A stretch of DNA of 6,389 nucleotides from a bacterium (GTDB taxonomy: Bacteria; Patescibacteriota; Gracilibacteria; UM-FILTER-43-11): contig JAUHXI010000088.1 of NCBI GenBank assembly GCA_030426875.1, positions 1-6,389 of the forward strand, written 5' to 3'. Each line of letters starts with the position of its first letter. Position 1 is the stretch's first letter. The position numbers and the translations under genes are program-made. The notes beneath the pieces were generated by a model, which was not told the DNA's origin, made no database searches, and was given only the letters and a program-made list of their open reading frames with translations. This document shows positions 5,634 to 6,389 of this stretch, piece after piece.

Positions 5634-5662
5634 ATTTTACCTGAATTGCTTTAAGTTTTGAA
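5634..5662 (-). promoter_or_regulatory. Probable sigma-70 promoter of sodN
   Basis: On the minus strand, TTCAAA (5657-5662) and TAAAAT (5634-5639) are separated by exactly 17 bases. The -10 box matches TATAAT in five of six positions. Transcription would start near 5627, leaving a leader of about 24 bases without a Shine-Dalgarno. The large inverted repeat at 5677-5758 begins 14 bp upstream of the -35 box and might bind a regulator. Confidence 0.5.
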
Positions 5663-5676
5663 GGGGTGTTTTTTGG

Positions 5677-5758
5677 TGGCTATTAGCTATTAGACAAGTT
5701 GGATGACAAGCGAATGGATTCATTCCAAGATTCCCATTAGTCTAACAGCTAATAGCCA
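5677..5758. repeat. 19-bp inverted repeat (one mismatch) with 44-bp loop
   Basis: The left arm TGGCTATTAGCTATTAGAC (5677-5695) and the right arm GTCTAACAGCTAATAGCCA (5740-5758) are complementary except at one position. The left arm itself is a tandem of CTATTAG. The loop contains a nested dyad: TTGGA (5699-5703) with TCCAA (5724-5728), and GAATG (5712-5716) with CATTC (5721-5725). Candidates are a cruciform-type protein site, a miniature mobile element, or part of a structured RNA. Confidence 0.7.
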
Positions 5759-5859
5759 GGAAGGTTCTGTCAAGTTGATCTTCTTGCCCCTTGAACAAAT
5801 TTTTGGTTCAATGGATTTAGCCTTTGGGCTAAAAAACAAAAACAAACACTCGAATTTGA

Positions 5860-5990
5860 GCGCTAAGTTTTGTGCATTAACTCTTTCAGGTCTCATAGGG
5901 ATATGGTTTTACGCGTGGCAACCCCAGGCCGGCCTCTCCCACTTAGAGCCCCCGGATTAAATAGCATGAGGCGAACGTCACGTTGGGGTT
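5860..5990. other. Potentially structured GC-rich block
   Basis: Within AT-rich surroundings, GCGCTAAGT (5860-5868) can pair with ACTTAGAGC (5941-5949; one mismatch), and AACCCCA (5920-5926) with TGGGGTT (5984-5990), which is followed by further T residues. AGGCCGGCCT (5926-5935) is a perfect 10-bp palindrome and AACGTCACGTT (5974-5984) a near-perfect one. The two long pairings interleave, as in a pseudoknot. It may be a small RNA with a terminator on the plus strand, but no family is recognised. Confidence 0.3.
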
Positions 5991-6135
5991 TTTGTTTATA
6001 TCTCAGCTTTTTTTATCACAGCCTTTGCTTTGATTAGCAATTTTCTATGACGAATGACCAATTTTCAAGTAAGTTTTAAATGTATAAGGTAAGCATGCAA
6101 TCTCCATTAAATTTAATCGGTTTTTAAATTTAAAG

Positions 6136-6151
6136 CTAAATCTTGATTTAG
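6136..6151 (-). terminator. Possible weak terminator after the Nudix gene
   Basis: CTAAATC (6136-6142) and GATTTAG (6145-6151) form a perfect dyad starting 8 bp after the Nudix stop codon. The stem is AT-rich and is followed on the minus strand by CTTTAAATTTAAAAA rather than a clean T-run, so termination would be weak at best. Confidence 0.3.
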
Positions 6152-6159
6152 TCTAAGAA

Positions 6160-6389
6160 TTAAGAAATAAGCTCAAATAGCTTTCGAAACCCCTCCTTGT
6201 TCGTCTCATACTTTAATAAATCGAGGGCTTCATCTAAATCGCACCACTTCATTTCATCATGTTCCCACGAGAGGGTTATGGTGGCATCTGGCTTTATTTC
6301 TGCCCCAAAAACATATTCTTTTTTTGGTCCGTAGCCTTCTGACACGAATTCAAAGTAATGAATATTCTCAAAAAATCGTAAAAATTCAC
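6160..6389 (-). CDS. Nudix-family hydrolase, C-terminal part (runs off the right edge)
   Basis: The frame is open from the stop at 6160-6162 to the window edge, giving 75 complete codons of the protein end. A GTG at 6343-6345 could be taken as a start, but the frame continues upstream as F-L-R-F-F-E-N-I-H-Y-F-E-F and reads as one protein, so this is a truncated view. The pattern H-Y-F-E-F, K-K-E-Y-V-F-G-A-E and especially E-H-D-E-M-K-W-C-D-L-D-E-A-L-D-L-L, followed by a terminal helix (K-E-G-F-R-K-L-F-E-L), is the usual C-terminal half of small Nudix nucleotide pyrophosphatases of the dATP pyrophosphohydrolase kind. The Nudix box itself (G-x5-E-x7-R-E-x2-E-E) lies outside the window, so substrate and activity cannot be stated. 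Confidence 0.75.
   Translation of the reverse strand, partial: EFLRFFENIHYFEFVSEGYGPKKEYVFGAEIKPDATITLSWEHDEMKWCDLDEALDLLKYETNKEGFRKLFELIS

Larger units (their letters stand above)
5604..6159. other. Intergenic region between sodN and the Nudix gene, no convincing protein gene
   Basis: About 550 bp. The part next to sodN holds its promoter. It is followed by a 19-bp inverted repeat (5677-5758), a small hairpin TTGAAC/GTTCAA (5791-5796, 5806-5811), a 7-bp hairpin TTTAGCC/GGCTAAA (5816-5822, 5827-5833) and a GC-rich block (about 5908-5990). An 85-codon plus-strand frame (5703-5960) has no ribosome binding site, starts inside the inverted repeat loop and shows no recognisable domain, so I do not call it. 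The row of helices makes a non-coding RNA conceivable; I found no tmRNA, 6S, SRP or RNase P landmarks. Confidence 0.5.

Noticed and set aside
5698..5746. Integron attC site (GTTRRRY at 5698-5704 and RYYYAAC at 5740-5746 both present)
   Set aside because: In an attC site RYYYAAC comes first and GTTRRRY last; here the order is reversed on both strands, and the integrase lacks any visible IntI-specific neighbourhood.
5703..5960. 85-codon plus-strand frame upstream of sodN
   Set aside because: Starts inside the loop of an inverted repeat, has no ribosome binding site, low-complexity middle (K-N-K-N-K) and crosses a likely structured block; no family resemblance.
5604..6159. tmRNA, 6S, SRP RNA or RNase P gene in the non-coding gap
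   Set aside because: I looked for the tmRNA ends and tag frame, the SRP and RNase P core sequences and a single long irregular hairpin; none is present on either strand.

Overview
The window is bacterial DNA of moderate GC content, with AT-rich palindromic spacers and almost no Shine-Dalgarno sequences in front of its genes. Weak or absent ribosome binding sites are usual in Bacteroidota, some cyanobacteria, chlamydiae and candidate-phylum (Patescibacteria-like) genomes. Nothing here fixes the lineage and I do not name one. TAA and TGA both act as stops, so the standard bacterial code fits.

Layout, left to right. Positions 2-3312 (+ strand) hold a tightly packed membrane/copper operon. It contains the C-terminal anchor of an upstream protein, a 319-residue polytopic membrane protein overlapping it by ATGA, and a complete CopA-type Cu(+)-exporting P1B-1 ATPase. 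Converging on it is a tyrosine recombinase (3334-4230, - strand). The recombinase start lies 67 bp from the 3' end of an intact tRNA-Thr(GGT) (4298-4373, - strand), the usual arrangement of an integrated element, and a 5' tRNA-Thr fragment lies 159 bp further right. Positions 4374-4711 are otherwise non-coding and rich in short repeats. Then come, on the - strand, a nickel superoxide dismutase gene (sodN, 5151-5603) and downstream of it its probable maturation protease (sodX-like, 4712-5038). About 550 bp of non-coding sequence with a strong 19-bp inverted repeat and a GC-rich, potentially structured block separates sodN from the C-terminal part of a Nudix hydrolase that runs off the right edge.

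The most interesting object is the 319-residue membrane protein. Its first outward-facing loop carries D-x2-W-H-x4-R-D-T-x5-H-I. As I remember it, this is the spacing and flanking sequence of the PmoC/AmoC copper site of particulate methane and ammonia monooxygenases (Asp-x3-His-x12-His). The D-x2-W-H-x3-G-R-[D/E] core is repeated 60 residues later in a second outward-facing loop. Since copA follows nine bases downstream, I infer a membrane copper-binding protein, possibly a distant PmoC/AmoC relative, that works with Cu export.

Working together (inference): the left operon handles copper at and across the membrane; the integrase next to the tRNA suggests this operon could be cargo of a genomic island; the sodN-sodX pair on the other side of the tRNA supplies superoxide defence that does not use copper.
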